Below, piece by piece: positions 46,743 to 55,352 of a stretch of 64,000 nucleotides of DNA. Source of the stretch: Siminovitchia acidinfaciens (GTDB taxonomy: Bacteria; Bacillota; Bacilli; Bacillales; Bacillaceae_C). The stretch is taken from contig NZ_QYTV02000005.1 in assembly GCF_003605385.1 (NCBI RefSeq), forward strand, positions 254,996 to 318,995, given 5' to 3'. The first letter of the stretch is position 1. Each line of letters begins with the position of its first letter. Below the pieces are notes generated by a model. It searched no databases, had not been told where the DNA came from, and saw nothing but the letters and a program-made list of their open reading frames with translations. Position numbers and translations under genes: made by a program.

Positions 46743-47378
46743 TCATCTTTTCCTGCTTACTGCCAGTCCATCCCCAACTGGAATAATAGTGGAAATATAC
46801 CCGTCGTGTTCCATTAAAAAACTGTTAAAATCCTTCATTTTTCTGGCCATGCTGCGGAAACGGCGGTTATCAACTGTTTCTTCCGCCACGTATCCTCTGA
46901 ACAGAACATTATCCGAATATATACATCCTGCTGGAGTCAATAATGTACTGTACATGTTGAAAAACTTCATATACTGCCCTTTTGCCGCATCAATAAAAAT
47001 GGCATCATACGGACCTAATTCTGATGTTCTTTCAACAAGTTCCAACGCATCGCCTTCTAAAATAGTTATTCTTCCGTCGGCTCCTGCATCCTGAATATAT
47101 TGAGCCGCCTGAGCCGCTCTAATGGGGTCAATTTCTATAGTAGTGATTTTCGTATCAGGTAAGGCATCGGCCATTCTCAGGGCAGAGTAGCCAATCGCTG
47201 TGCCTATCTCCAATATTTTAGCAGGATTTTGTAGCCTCATGAATTGAAGCATCACATCAATGGCCGTTTGTTCCATGATTGGTACGCGCTCTTTTTCAGC
47301 GAGTTCTTCCATCTCTTGGAATAACTTACTTCTCTGCGGAAGCAGGGACTCCAAATAATGATTGATTGACTGATTCAT
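46743..47378 (-). CDS. trmR: tRNA 5-hydroxyuridine methyltransferase TrmR
   Basis: A 211-residue catechol-O-methyltransferase-like enzyme (YrrM) that methylates 5-hydroxyuridine at tRNA position 34. SAM-binding motif I is ILEIGTAIGYSALRMA (about 55-70), with the metal-binding DAIFIDAAKGQYMKFF (about 126-141) and SDNVLFRG. It follows mltG by 11 nt. In B. subtilis peptidase genes yrrN, yrrO and udk follow before greA; here greA follows directly. Confidence 0.93.
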   Translation of the reverse strand: MNQSINHYLESLLPQRSKLFQEMEELAEKERVPIMEQTAIDVMLQFMRLQNPAKILEIGTAIGYSALRMADALPDTKITTIEIDPIRAAQAAQYIQDAGADGRITILEGDALELVERTSELGPYDAIFIDAAKGQYMKFFNMYSTLLTPAGCIYSDNVLFRGYVAEETVDNRRFRSMARKMKDFNSFLMEHDGYISTIIPVGDGLAVSRKR

Positions 47379-47389
47379 ATCTTGGCCAC

Positions 47390-48547
47390 CTACTTCCTTT
47401 TATCCGTAATATATTTCGCTTTTAACTCGTTATGCTCTTTCAATGTTTTTGCGTAATGCACTTCCCCGGTACCATGTTCAGCCAAGAAATACAAATACTT
47501 GCTTTCTGCCGGGTTGAGCGCTGCCTCTATAGATGATTCACCTGCATTGGAAATCGGTCCTGGTGGAAGACCTTTAACTTTATACGTATTATATGGTGAA
47601 TCAACCTCAAGGTCTTTATACAAGGTCCGTTCTTTATGTTTTCCTAATGCATACAGGACGGTCGGATCCGTTTGCAGCGGCATATCCTCATCCAGACGGT
47701 TATAGAAAACACTTGAAATCATGTGCCTGTCCGCTTTCTCGGTGGCTTCTTTTTCAATTAACGAAGCCATCGTTAAAAGCTCATGGACATTTACATCTTT
47801 TTCTTCCATCTTATCCGAATACTTTATTAACACCTCGTGTGTTTTTTTGATCATCGGATCGATGATTGCTTCAAGGGTCGGCTTTTCTTCATAATAAGAG
47901 TAAGTGGCCGGATACAGATAACCTTCCAACGGATGCTTAACGCGGCTGCCAAACGCATCGTCAGTCAAAAGATCCGGATATTGTCCTTGAAAATGCTTCA
48001 GGAGCTCCTTATTGTCTAGCTCAGATACTATCTCTTTTTTCGGCTTGCCAATCTGTTTGGAGATCAAGCCGGCAATTTGATCTAAAGAATAGCCCTCAGG
48101 AACAGTGATTTTATAGATCGCTTTCTGAGATAGAATCCCCGTTTGCAAGTTTTGAGAGATCTCCTCTAATGACATCGATGGAGTAAATGTATAAGTACCT
48201 GCCTGGAAACCGGAAATATTGTTGAATTTGACATAATATTTAAAGACAGATGCATTTTTTATGACGCCCTTATTTTCTAGCAGTTTACCTATAGAAGTTG
48301 TAGAAGATCCAATCGGCACTTCTACTTTGATTTCTTTGTCACTGCCTGCATCCACCGGTTTAAGAGCAGATTTTATATATAAAAAACCACTCAATGCCAC
48401 TATACATAGCAGGACACCGAAGGTTAGAGTAATGATGCCGACGATTTTTCTTATGATAATTGCCTCACTCCTTTTTACGAGCAGATTCTCTCTCATTGCA
48501 GCTGCTCTTGCCTGCTTATCTATTTTCTCGTTCCCTTCTTTTTCCAT
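47390..48547 (-). CDS. mltG: Endolytic murein transglycosylase MltG
   Basis: A 385-residue membrane-anchored enzyme that cuts nascent peptidoglycan glycan strands. One transmembrane helix lies near residues 35-57, then a LysM-like part (about 90-165), and the YceG catalytic region with ASLIEKEATEKADRHMISSVFYNRL (catalytic Glu in EKEA), LQTDPTVLYALG and SPYNTYKVKGLPPGPISN. I use the ATG at 48547 (MEKEGN); GGGAGGGGG lies 12 nt upstream, so the start is moderately certain. Confidence 0.93.
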   Translation of the reverse strand: MEKEGNEKIDKQARAAAMRENLLVKRSEAIIIRKIVGIITLTFGVLLCIVALSGFLYIKSALKPVDAGSDKEIKVEVPIGSSTTSIGKLLENKGVIKNASVFKYYVKFNNISGFQAGTYTFTPSMSLEEISQNLQTGILSQKAIYKITVPEGYSLDQIAGLISKQIGKPKKEIVSELDNKELLKHFQGQYPDLLTDDAFGSRVKHPLEGYLYPATYSYYEEKPTLEAIIDPMIKKTHEVLIKYSDKMEEKDVNVHELLTMASLIEKEATEKADRHMISSVFYNRLDEDMPLQTDPTVLYALGKHKERTLYKDLEVDSPYNTYKVKGLPPGPISNAGESSIEAALNPAESKYLYFLAEHGTGEVHYAKTLKEHNELKAKYITDKRK

Positions 48548-48661
48548 TATGCCGGGTTCCCCCTCCCGATACTGATGTTTATTTTGTATGCACAACACAC
48601 CTATTATACAATACTTTTTTTAAACGTCATCGAAAAACCACTGATTGAGTCGAATTTATCA

Positions 48662-48945
48662 AAAGCGAAAGCGCCTGGTTATCGACGTACAGACTAATTA
48701 AAAAAGCGGAAGCCGGCAGGATCAGGGCGCGACCTCCTGTTGCTTCGCTTGCACTAGCACTAGGACGTCATGTCTGTCGGAACCGATGTTCCACTTATCG
48801 TAGGAAAGCTGCTGACTTCATTTTCATCGTGTGAACATCCTCGAATAAAATTTCATGAGGCTTTGCAATAAGGTAACATAACTCCCTGAATAGGCTATTA
48901 CTTAGAGCACTGTAGGAACGAAGGCTGCTAGTCGAAGGGCACTGT
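48662..48945. repeat. Mosaic intergenic repeat, copy I (rearranged)
   Basis: Between yrzB and mltG. It contains AGCGAAAGCGCC, TTGCACTAGCACTAGGACGTCATGTC, GCTGCTGACTTCATTTTC and CTCCCTGAATAGGC modules in an order that differs from other copies, which suggests recombination between copies or internal rearrangement. Confidence 0.6.
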
Positions 48946-48987
48946 AGCTAGATGTTACATTCACAACTTTAAAGTTTCTAATAAAAA

Positions 48988-49023
48988 AATTTGCCGACCC
49001 AGGTGAATCCGGGTCGGCAAATT
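48988..49023 (-). terminator. Terminator after yrzB
   Basis: A stem of at least 13 bp centred on TTGCCGACCC/GGGTCGGCAA (48988-49000 with 49011-49023) with seven T after it on the minus strand. It ends the alaS-yrzL-yrrK-yrzB operon. Confidence 0.92.
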
Positions 49024-49027
49024 TTTA

Positions 49028-49315
49028 TTATTCCTCATCTTCTTCTGCAAGAAAAGTATTGAGCATTTCTTCAATCATGTCCCATTCTTCATCAGTTTCA
49101 ATCGGCTGCATATTCCCATGGTCCCCATCTTCGTTCGGAATATAGGAAGATGCGTGGATTTCAATTTCTTCTTCACCATCGTTGTCTGCTCCTGCAGGGT
49201 AGTACAAGACATATGACTTGTTGAACTCCTCTGAGTCAAATGTAAAAAGCACTTCAAATAACTCTTCGTTTCCTTCTTCATCAACAACTGTAATATAGTT
49301 TTCTCCATTTTCCAT
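49028..49315 (-). CDS. yrzB: YrzB, DUF1292 protein
   Basis: A 95-residue acidic protein of the DUF1292 family. It begins [23 protein letters not shown] and has [17 protein letters not shown] and ends in a Glu-rich tail typical of the family. No enzyme motif is visible and the role is unknown. I use the ATG at 49315 with GAGGTGA 6 nt upstream; the frame upstream continues only three codons. It lies 13 nt after yrrK. Confidence 0.93.
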   Translation of the reverse strand: MENGENYITVVDEEGNEELFEVLFTFDSEEFNKSYVLYYPAGADNDGEEEIEIHASSYIPNEDGDHGNMQPIETDEEWDMIEEMLNTFLAEEDEE

Positions 49316-49328
49316 AAATATCACCTCA

Positions 49329-49745
49329 TTAATGTTGGCTGTCCAAGAAATTTTGTAAAATCATTCCTGCTGCCATTTTGTCGATTACCTTTTTTCTTTT
49401 CTTTCTGCTGACATCCGCTTCCAGCAGGACTCGTTCGGCAGCCATTGTACTCAACCGCTCATCCCACAGCTGAACCGGAAGTTGAAACTTGCTTCTTAAC
49501 CCTTCAGCATAGGCCATCGACGCTTCACCCCGGGGGCCAATCGTATTGTTCATATTTTTTGGCAGACCGACAATGATTTTGTCGATATTGTATTCTTTAA
49601 TAATTTCACCAATCCGATCAAATCCAAACATATTCTTTTCTTCATTGATCCGTATTGTCTCTAAACCTTGGGCGGTCCAGCCCATTTCGTCACTGACAGC
49701 GACGCCCACTGTCTTGGATCCAACATCCAGGCCCATTACTCTCAA
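49329..49745 (-). CDS. yrrK: Pre-16S rRNA nuclease YqgF/RuvX family (YrrK)
   Basis: A 138-residue RNase H-fold protein implicated in trimming the 16S rRNA 5' end. It has the [18 protein letters not shown] motif (5-22) with an active-site Asp, [15 protein letters not shown] (about 58-72) and [14 protein letters not shown] (about 92-105) with further acidic ligands. It starts at TTG (49745) with GAGGAGAAG formed partly by the end of yrzL, so the two are coupled. Confidence 0.94.
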   Translation of the reverse strand: MRVMGLDVGSKTVGVAVSDEMGWTAQGLETIRINEEKNMFGFDRIGEIIKEYNIDKIIVGLPKNMNNTIGPRGEASMAYAEGLRSKFQLPVQLWDERLSTMAAERVLLEADVSRKKRKKVIDKMAAGMILQNFLDSQH

Positions 49746-49747
49746 AT

Positions 49748-50017
49748 TTACTTCTCCTCACGATGCTGCTTTAAATAGGACTTCACCAGCTCTTCAATGA
49801 TTTCATCCCGTTCCAGCTTTCTCATAATGTTTCTTGCATCCTGATGCCGCGGAATATAGGCAGGATCCCCGGAAAGTAAATACCCGACTATTTGATTGAT
49901 CGGATTATATCCCTTCTCTTGAAGAGCTCCATAAACATGAAGCAGTACTTCTTTGACATCATGTTCCATTGGATCTTCATAAAACTCAAAACGCATTGTT
50001 TTATCAAATGAGCCCAT
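49748..50017 (-). CDS. yrzL: IreB-family regulatory phosphoprotein YrzL
   Basis: An 89-residue protein of the UPF0297/IreB family, a substrate of the PASTA kinase IreK in enterococci that affects cell-wall resistance. It starts [15 protein letters not shown] and has [33 protein letters not shown], both strongly conserved. It is between alaS and yrrK, the usual order. ATG at 50017 with AGAGGGTGT. Confidence 0.94.
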   Translation of the reverse strand: MGSFDKTMRFEFYEDPMEHDVKEVLLHVYGALQEKGYNPINQIVGYLLSGDPAYIPRHQDARNIMRKLERDEIIEELVKSYLKQHREEK

Positions 50018-50104
50018 TTACTACAACACCCTCTTTCAGAACTTGGCGCAAGATTAACCCAGTTGTTAAACATTACCTTCATTGTACATGATTTGAAGGC
50101 GGAA

Positions 50105-52735
50105 TCAAACGGATTTTATCCATTCGTCCACATAGGATAACGCCGATTCCAATTGATCTGGATTTTTCCCCCCGGCCTGGGCCATGTCCGGCCGGCCTCC
50201 GCCACCGCCTCCGCACCTTGAAGCGACTTCTTTCACAAGCTTTCCGGCATGATATCCTTTTTCCATCAAATCTTTTGTAACACCTGCTATAATGTTCACT
50301 TTTCCATTTTGTGCAGAACCAAGGACTACAATTCCTGAACCAAGCTTTTGTTTTAGATCATCGCCCATATTTCTTAACGTGTTCATATCTGCACCTTGAA
50401 CTGTACTTGCAATTACATTGATCCCTTCGATTTCCTTAGCCTTTTGGATTAGGCTTCCGGCTTCCACATGCGCCAATTTAGAAGTGAGCGACTCGTTTTC
50501 CCTTTGAAGTTCCTTTAACTCCTGAAGAAGGGCATCCATTCTTTCTACAGCTTGAGCCGGCTTTGTCTTTAATTTCTCGGCCACGATGTGCAGATTGTGT
50601 ACTTGATCATTCATGAATCGGAATGCGTGCTCTCCTGTCACCGCTTCAATTCTTCGCACTCCTGCGCCGATTCCACTCTCTGCAATAATCTTAAACAATC
50701 CAATTTCAGCGGTGTTGGATACATGACAGCCTCCGCACAATTCCAAACTGTCGCCGGCAGAAACTACACGGACTGTATCGCCGTATTTCTCGCCAAACAA
50801 GGCCATGGCACCCATTTCCTTAGCTTCTTCCAAACTCGTAAGTTTCGTCTGAACTAAGTGGTTTGCCCAAATGTCATGGTTAACCTTGTCCTCAACTTCT
50901 TGAAGTTCTTCATCGGTGACTGAACCAAAGTGTGAAAAGTCGAAGCGAAGCCTTTCAGGCCCGACATATGATCCTGCTTGATTGACATGGGTTCCAACAA
51001 TTTCTTTTAATGCCTTATGCAGTAAATGTGTTGCTGTGTGATTTTTGATGATCTGGTTACGCATTTTTTCATCGACTTTCGCTGCCACTTCACTGCCTGT
51101 TTTTATTGTGCCTTCCTTTACGGTAGCCGTATGAAGATTTTGGCCGTTTGGCGCTTTAATGACTTTGGTGACTTCAACTTCCAGGTCCGGCGCTGTTAGT
51201 ATCCCATGATCAGCAACCTGTCCGCCGCTTTCAGCATAGAAAGGCGTGACATCCAAAATGAATTGGACTTCCTCTCCTTGTTCTGCTGTTTCAGCGATGT
51301 CTCCGTCTTTCAAAATAGCCATTACAACAGATTGAGTTTCCAGTCGTTCATAACCGACAAATTCACTATCGATGGTCAATTCAGCTAGCGTTCCGCTTTG
51401 GACCTGCATGGAATCTGTTTCGCTCCTTGCTGAACGCGCTCTTTCCCTTTGCTTTTCCATTTCTCTGGCAAAGCCTTCATGGTCGACTTTCATATGCTCC
51501 TCTTCGGCATATTCCTCCGTGAGTTCCACCGGGAATCCATACGTATCATAAAGCCTGAATACATCTTCACCGGAAATCATATCTTTTCCTTCAGCTTTCG
51601 CTTTCTCAATCAAGGAAGAAAGGATTTCCAATCCATCATTCAATGTTTCATGGAAACGCTCTTCCTCATTTTTGATGACCCGCTGAATGAACTCGGCATT
51701 TTCCGCAACTTTCGGGTAAAAATCTTTCATGATCTCACCCACCACTGGAACAAGATGATACATGAATGGCTTTTCAATCCCCAACTCTTTTCCGTAACGA
51801 ACAGCCCTGCGAAGCAACCTTCTTAATACATAGCCACGACCTTCATTCGAAGGGAGAGCACCGTCACTCACAGCAAATGCTACTGTACGCACATGATCTG
51901 CAATCACCTTGAATCCAGTATCCTTATCGGAATCTTCACCATACGATTGACCCGATAATTTTTCAGTTTCTATAATAATCGGCATGAACAAATCCGTCTC
52001 AAAATTCGTAGGCACATCTTGAACAACAGATGCCATCCGCTCAAGTCCCATTCCTGTATCTATGTTTTTCTTAGGAAGCGGTGTGTATGTTCCATCGGGA
52101 TTGTGATTAAACTGAGAAAATACGAGGTTCCAGATTTCAAGATATCTTTCATTTTCTCCACCTGGAAATAGTTCAGGGTCATTCGGATCATTACCATACT
52201 CCGGACCTCTGTCATAAAAGATTTCCGAGTTCGGTCCACTTGGGCCTTCACCGATATCCCAAAAATTCTCTTCAAGTCGAATGATTCTTTCCTTTGGAAG
52301 CCCAATCGTTTTGTTCCATAGTTCAAAGGCTTCATCATCCTCTGGGTGGATTGTGACGGACAGTTTTTCCGGATCAAAACCGATCCATTTTTCGCTTGTC
52401 AAAAACTCCCATGCCCATTCGATTGATTCTTTTTTAAAATAATCTCCAATCGAAAAGTTTCCGAGCATCTCAAAGAACGTATGATGCCTGGCTGTTTTTC
52501 CGACATTTTCAATATCATTTGTACGAATGGATTTTTGAGCATTAACAATTCGTGGGTTGTCGGGAATTTCCCTTCCATCAAAATATTTCTTCAGCGTAGC
52601 TACTCCACTGTTGATCCATAGCAATGATGGGTCATCATGCGGGATGAGAGAAGCGCTCGGTTCCACCTTGTGTCCCTTTTGTTGAAAGAAATCCAAATAC
52701 ATCTGTCTAATTTGTGACCCAGTAAGTTTTTTCAT
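50105..52735 (-). CDS. alaS: Alanyl-tRNA synthetase
   Basis: An 876-residue class II synthetase. The catalytic domain begins [19 protein letters not shown], with motif 2 [11 protein letters not shown].. and [19 protein letters not shown] and motif 3 [12 protein letters not shown]. The editing domain has [11 protein letters not shown] and CGGCHV, and the C-terminal DHHA1 domain has [17 protein letters not shown]. The ATG at 52735 has TAGGAGGAAAGG upstream; an upstream in-frame extension runs into a repeat. A T-box leader with Ala specifier lies at 52961-53233. Confidence 0.97.
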   Translation of the reverse strand: MKKLTGSQIRQMYLDFFQQKGHKVEPSASLIPHDDPSLLWINSGVATLKKYFDGREIPDNPRIVNAQKSIRTNDIENVGKTARHHTFFEMLGNFSIGDYFKKESIEWAWEFLTSEKWIGFDPEKLSVTIHPEDDEAFELWNKTIGLPKERIIRLEENFWDIGEGPSGPNSEIFYDRGPEYGNDPNDPELFPGGENERYLEIWNLVFSQFNHNPDGTYTPLPKKNIDTGMGLERMASVVQDVPTNFETDLFMPIIIETEKLSGQSYGEDSDKDTGFKVIADHVRTVAFAVSDGALPSNEGRGYVLRRLLRRAVRYGKELGIEKPFMYHLVPVVGEIMKDFYPKVAENAEFIQRVIKNEEERFHETLNDGLEILSSLIEKAKAEGKDMISGEDVFRLYDTYGFPVELTEEYAEEEHMKVDHEGFAREMEKQRERARSARSETDSMQVQSGTLAELTIDSEFVGYERLETQSVVMAILKDGDIAETAEQGEEVQFILDVTPFYAESGGQVADHGILTAPDLEVEVTKVIKAPNGQNLHTATVKEGTIKTGSEVAAKVDEKMRNQIIKNHTATHLLHKALKEIVGTHVNQAGSYVGPERLRFDFSHFGSVTDEELQEVEDKVNHDIWANHLVQTKLTSLEEAKEMGAMALFGEKYGDTVRVVSAGDSLELCGGCHVSNTAEIGLFKIIAESGIGAGVRRIEAVTGEHAFRFMNDQVHNLHIVAEKLKTKPAQAVERMDALLQELKELQRENESLTSKLAHVEAGSLIQKAKEIEGINVIASTVQGADMNTLRNMGDDLKQKLGSGIVVLGSAQNGKVNIIAGVTKDLMEKGYHAGKLVKEVASRCGGGGGGRPDMAQAGGKNPDQLESALSYVDEWIKSV

Positions 52736-52756
52736 GTCCTTTCCTCCTAAAATAAA

Positions 52757-52955
52757 ATGAGTAAGCGCCTTGATCAGCGCGGGCAAACCAGACCATCTTA
52801 AGCCATCACAGGGAAGCTACTGATTTCCAATCAAATGATGGGAAACTTCTCTGAGTATGCGTCTTTGCAGACTTACGACCTCGAAGGGCTAAAACGCGGG
52901 CTCATACAGCGACGTCCTGTCACTTCGCCTGCACTAGAACATCCTGTTCGTTGAA
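52757..52955. repeat. Mosaic intergenic repeat, copy J, inside the alaS leader
   Basis: Occupies nearly all of the 230-nt segment between the T-box terminator and the alaS start. It begins GAGTAAGCGCCTTGATCAGCGCGGGCAAACC and contains GAAGCTACTGATTTCCAATC, CTTACGACCTCGAAGGGCTA and CGCCTGCACTAGAACATCC modules. It is transcribed as part of the alaS mRNA. Confidence 0.75.
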
Positions 52956-52960
52956 GCCAA

Positions 52961-53233
52961 ATAATAAAAAAAATAAAAAAGCTCCTCCCCATCACAGGGG
53001 CGAAGCTTGCACGCGGTACCACCCTGATTCAACAAAATAATTCTTTGTCATCTCTCAGGACCTTAACGCGGTTAACGTCAGTTTTTAACTGCACTCCGGA
53101 TTAGCTCATTATTACTCTTCACCTGGAGTTTCTTTCAGCCACGGAAACTCCTCTCTTGTGCAACAGGCAGGCCCCGTTGCTCTGATGGGCAGTAATAAGA
53201 ATGGATCCTTCTTAGATTTAGGTATATTTGCTA
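52961..53233 (-). promoter_or_regulatory. T-box riboswitch leader of alaS
   Basis: On the minus strand the T-box core GGGTGGTACCGCG is at 53012-53024. It is followed by the terminator stem AAGCTTCGCCCC/GGGGAGGAGCTT (52979-53008) and a long T-rich tract to 52961. A stem I region lies upstream with a GCT triplet followed by G (53137-53139) as a plausible alanine specifier. Uncharged tRNA-Ala would favour the antiterminator and read-through into alaS. Confidence 0.93.
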
Positions 53234-53239
53234 CTAGAA

Positions 53240-53268
53240 ATTATAGGTAAAACCACATTCTTTGTCAA
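53240..53268 (-). promoter_or_regulatory. Consensus sigma-A promoter of alaS
   Basis: On the minus strand TTGACA (53263-53268), exactly 17 nt, and TATAAT (53240-53245): a perfect housekeeping promoter, placing the transcript start near 53233, at the head of the T-box leader. Confidence 0.9.
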
Positions 53269-53324
53269 ATTTAAGTTGATTTCAAGGTCTTCTTTCGCAC
53301 TTAACGCGCTGGGGGTCAGACCCC

Positions 53325-54395
53325 TTAAGGCTGCCTCGCCTTTATCAAGTAATCCCGGGAGTGGATGACAGCCACTTTTAATATAGCCAAAAGGGGGACG
53401 GCGATTAGCATGCCAATAATGCCTCCCGCTTCACCTCCGATGATTAGTGCTGCAATGATGAAAAGCGGATGAATGTTGATGGACTTCCCCACAATATACG
53501 GTGAAAGGATATTCCCTTCGAGCAGTTGAAGGAGAACTATGATACCTCCAGCCATAAGCGCCAGCTTAACAGAGCTTAATAAGGCAAAGGTAATTACCGG
53601 CACTGCCCCGATCACCGGGCCAAAGTAAGGGATAATATTTGTAAAAGCAATGATGGCTCCCATGATAACCGGATAATCCAGTCCAATGAACCAAAATAAA
53701 AGACTGGAGATTGTTCCAATCAATACACACACGAGTAACTGGCCACGGATGTATCCACCGAGAGATATATTGACGGCAGTGAGGAATTCCATGCCTTTTT
53801 TGCGCCATTTTTTCGGCGTCAAGTACCAGGCAGCTTTTTTTATCTGCTCCAGATCCTTCAATATGTAAAACGAAATGAATGGAATGACTGCCAAAACAAA
53901 TATAAAATTTACAATCCCTTTAAAAGCAGACATGATCTTTTCGAGAAAACGATTCAACCATTGTTCAAAATCGTCGACCCGTTCCTCGATTTGATTTTGT
54001 ATGCCATCTGGCCATCTCGAAGTTGAAGCATGCAAGTCTTTCACTAACCCTTTATAATGGGTTGCCAACTCAGGAATACGCTCTGAAAAATGGCTGATTT
54101 GATCGATGAGTACTGGTATTCCCATGTAAAGCGCATAGCCGGATCCTCCAAAGAATAAAACATATATGATCAGGATGGCCACTGTACGATTGACACCAAG
54201 CGCCTCAATTTTTTCAATGATGGGATGCAGCAAGTAAGCGATAAAGCCTCCGATGACAAATGGCAAAAGCCCGATGCAAAGAATAGTAAAGACAGGTTTC
54301 CATAACGGTTTAATCAATAAAAAGCAATAAAGGATGATGAACAATAATAAGACAATTGCCAAATTGTATAGCAAGCGGAGCCGCTCTTTCTTCAA
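53325..54395 (-). CDS. yrrI: AI-2E family transporter (YrrI)
   Basis: A 356-residue membrane protein of the AI-2 exporter/PerM family with about eight helices: two or three near the N-terminus (about 10-80), a soluble loop (about 85-150), and a C-terminal block with FTNIIPYFGPVIGAVPVI (about 247-264), which is the family signature, and QLLEGNILSPYIVGKSINIHPL. The substrate is unknown; some relatives are Na+/H+ antiporters. It starts at TTG (54395) behind AAAGGAGGG. In B. subtilis gln transport genes separate it from alaS; they are absent here. Confidence 0.92.
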   Translation of the reverse strand: MKKERLRLLYNLAIVLLLFIILYCFLLIKPLWKPVFTILCIGLLPFVIGGFIAYLLHPIIEKIEALGVNRTVAILIIYVLFFGGSGYALYMGIPVLIDQISHFSERIPELATHYKGLVKDLHASTSRWPDGIQNQIEERVDDFEQWLNRFLEKIMSAFKGIVNFIFVLAVIPFISFYILKDLEQIKKAAWYLTPKKWRKKGMEFLTAVNISLGGYIRGQLLVCVLIGTISSLLFWFIGLDYPVIMGAIIAFTNIIPYFGPVIGAVPVITFALLSSVKLALMAGGIIVLLQLLEGNILSPYIVGKSINIHPLFIIAALIIGGEAGGIIGMLIAVPLLAILKVAVIHSRDYLIKARQP

Positions 54396-54476
54396 AGTTT
54401 TCCCTCCTTTGATTAGTTTTTACGTTTTCAAAAGTTTTTAATCGAAAGGAAGAAAAAAATAAAAAATCAAAGGCCG

Positions 54477-54600
54477 TCCTTCAGTAATCGCAGGTAGCTT
54501 TGCGACGAGTTAAACAAAACTTCCACAAAAAAGCTATACCGCAGGAACACATTTTTTCCATTGCACCCCTTGCAGGCTGGACAGAAAACCAGGTTTTAAA
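54477..54600. repeat. Mosaic intergenic repeat, copy L (fragment)
   Basis: Upstream of yrrI. It contains GTAGCTTTGCGACGAGTTAAAC, GCTATACCGCAGGAACACATT and CACCCCTTGCAGG, close to the central part of copy F (CTACTTTGCGACGAGGGAAAC .. GCCGCAGGAGCACATT). The head and tail modules are missing. Confidence 0.5.
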
Positions 54601-54633
54601 CATCAAGAGGCTGCCCTGTTTAAAGGCAGCCTC

Positions 54634-54822
54634 TCAAATCAATTTGCGTTGCCGTTCGTCGAACAAATCATCCAAGGAGCTCAAGGTACCATCTTCTTCC
54701 ACCTGATGGGTGTAGATGATTTCCTTTCCGATGGAAAGTTCAATGAAGCAATTCCAGCAATAATACTGATTGACTCCAATTTTACCAAGGTCCTTGCTTT
54801 GACAATTCGGACATTTCATCAT
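54634..54822 (-). CDS. yrzR: Small zinc-ribbon protein (YrzR-like)
   Basis: A 62-residue protein with two CxxC pairs, CPNC near residue 4 and CWNC near residue 22, which look like a zinc ribbon, followed by IELSIGKEIIYTHQVEEDGTLS. Known as a conserved hypothetical beside yrrD in Bacillus; the name is by position. The ATG at 54822 has GAGGTGG 8 nt upstream, within yrrD, so the genes overlap by 41 nt and are probably coupled. The function is unknown. A hairpin-poor AT-rich spacer with repeat L separates it from yrrI. Confidence 0.82.
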   Translation of the reverse strand: MMKCPNCQSKDLGKIGVNQYYCWNCFIELSIGKEIIYTHQVEEDGTLSSLDDLFDERQRKLI

Positions 54823-55312
54823 GGATATGGCCACCTCGTTGATTGATTGCCGACACGATGATGGCATCCTTTCCTATATTCGGCGGGACCAGGGTACGGA
54901 TTACCCGTTTTCCTTCCGTTATGTCTGAAAAGAAGCCATCTGTCAGCTCATACCCAACGATTGTGCCCTCTTTTTCCAAAAAATATACATCATCCAGCAA
55001 ACCGAGCTGTTCGCCTTGCGGCGTCATTGTATTTTTCTTGGCTATTGACCTGCCATGATGCATTGTATATTCGTCATCAAGTTCCTGGTATTTGGAGTAG
55101 TTCCCGCTACCGTCAACAATAATCCCATCCTCACCGAAGGATGATACCGACTGTACAGGAACCCGCATTTTTTTACCCATAAACCCTTTCATCTGCAGCA
55201 GAAGATCTGTCACCATTCCCTCTTCGACGATGCAAATGTCACAAACCTCACCAAGCATTTCTCCACGCCGATCATAAACCGGCATGCCTTTCAATAAAGA
55301 AAATGTCCGCAA
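54782..55312 (-). CDS. yrrD: PRC-barrel protein YrrD
   Basis: A protein of about 176 residues with two PRC-barrel domains: the first starts RTFSLLKGMPVYDRRGEMLGEV (about 2-23) and the second EQLGLLDDVYFLEKEGTIVGYEL (about 99-121). Such domains are found in RNA-processing and photosynthetic assembly proteins; here the role is unknown. I place the start at the TTG at 55312 with AGGCGGTG 7 nt upstream; an ATG at 55339 lacks a ribosome binding site. It follows recD2. Confidence 0.82.
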   Translation of the reverse strand: MRTFSLLKGMPVYDRRGEMLGEVCDICIVEEGMVTDLLLQMKGFMGKKMRVPVQSVSSFGEDGIIVDGSGNYSKYQELDDEYTMHHGRSIAKKNTMTPQGEQLGLLDDVYFLEKEGTIVGYELTDGFFSDITEGKRVIRTLVPPNIGKDAIIVSAINQRGGHIHDEMSELSKQGPW

Positions 55313-55352
55313 AAAGAAACACCGCCTTTTTTCGAACATTTATATTTTCTGC

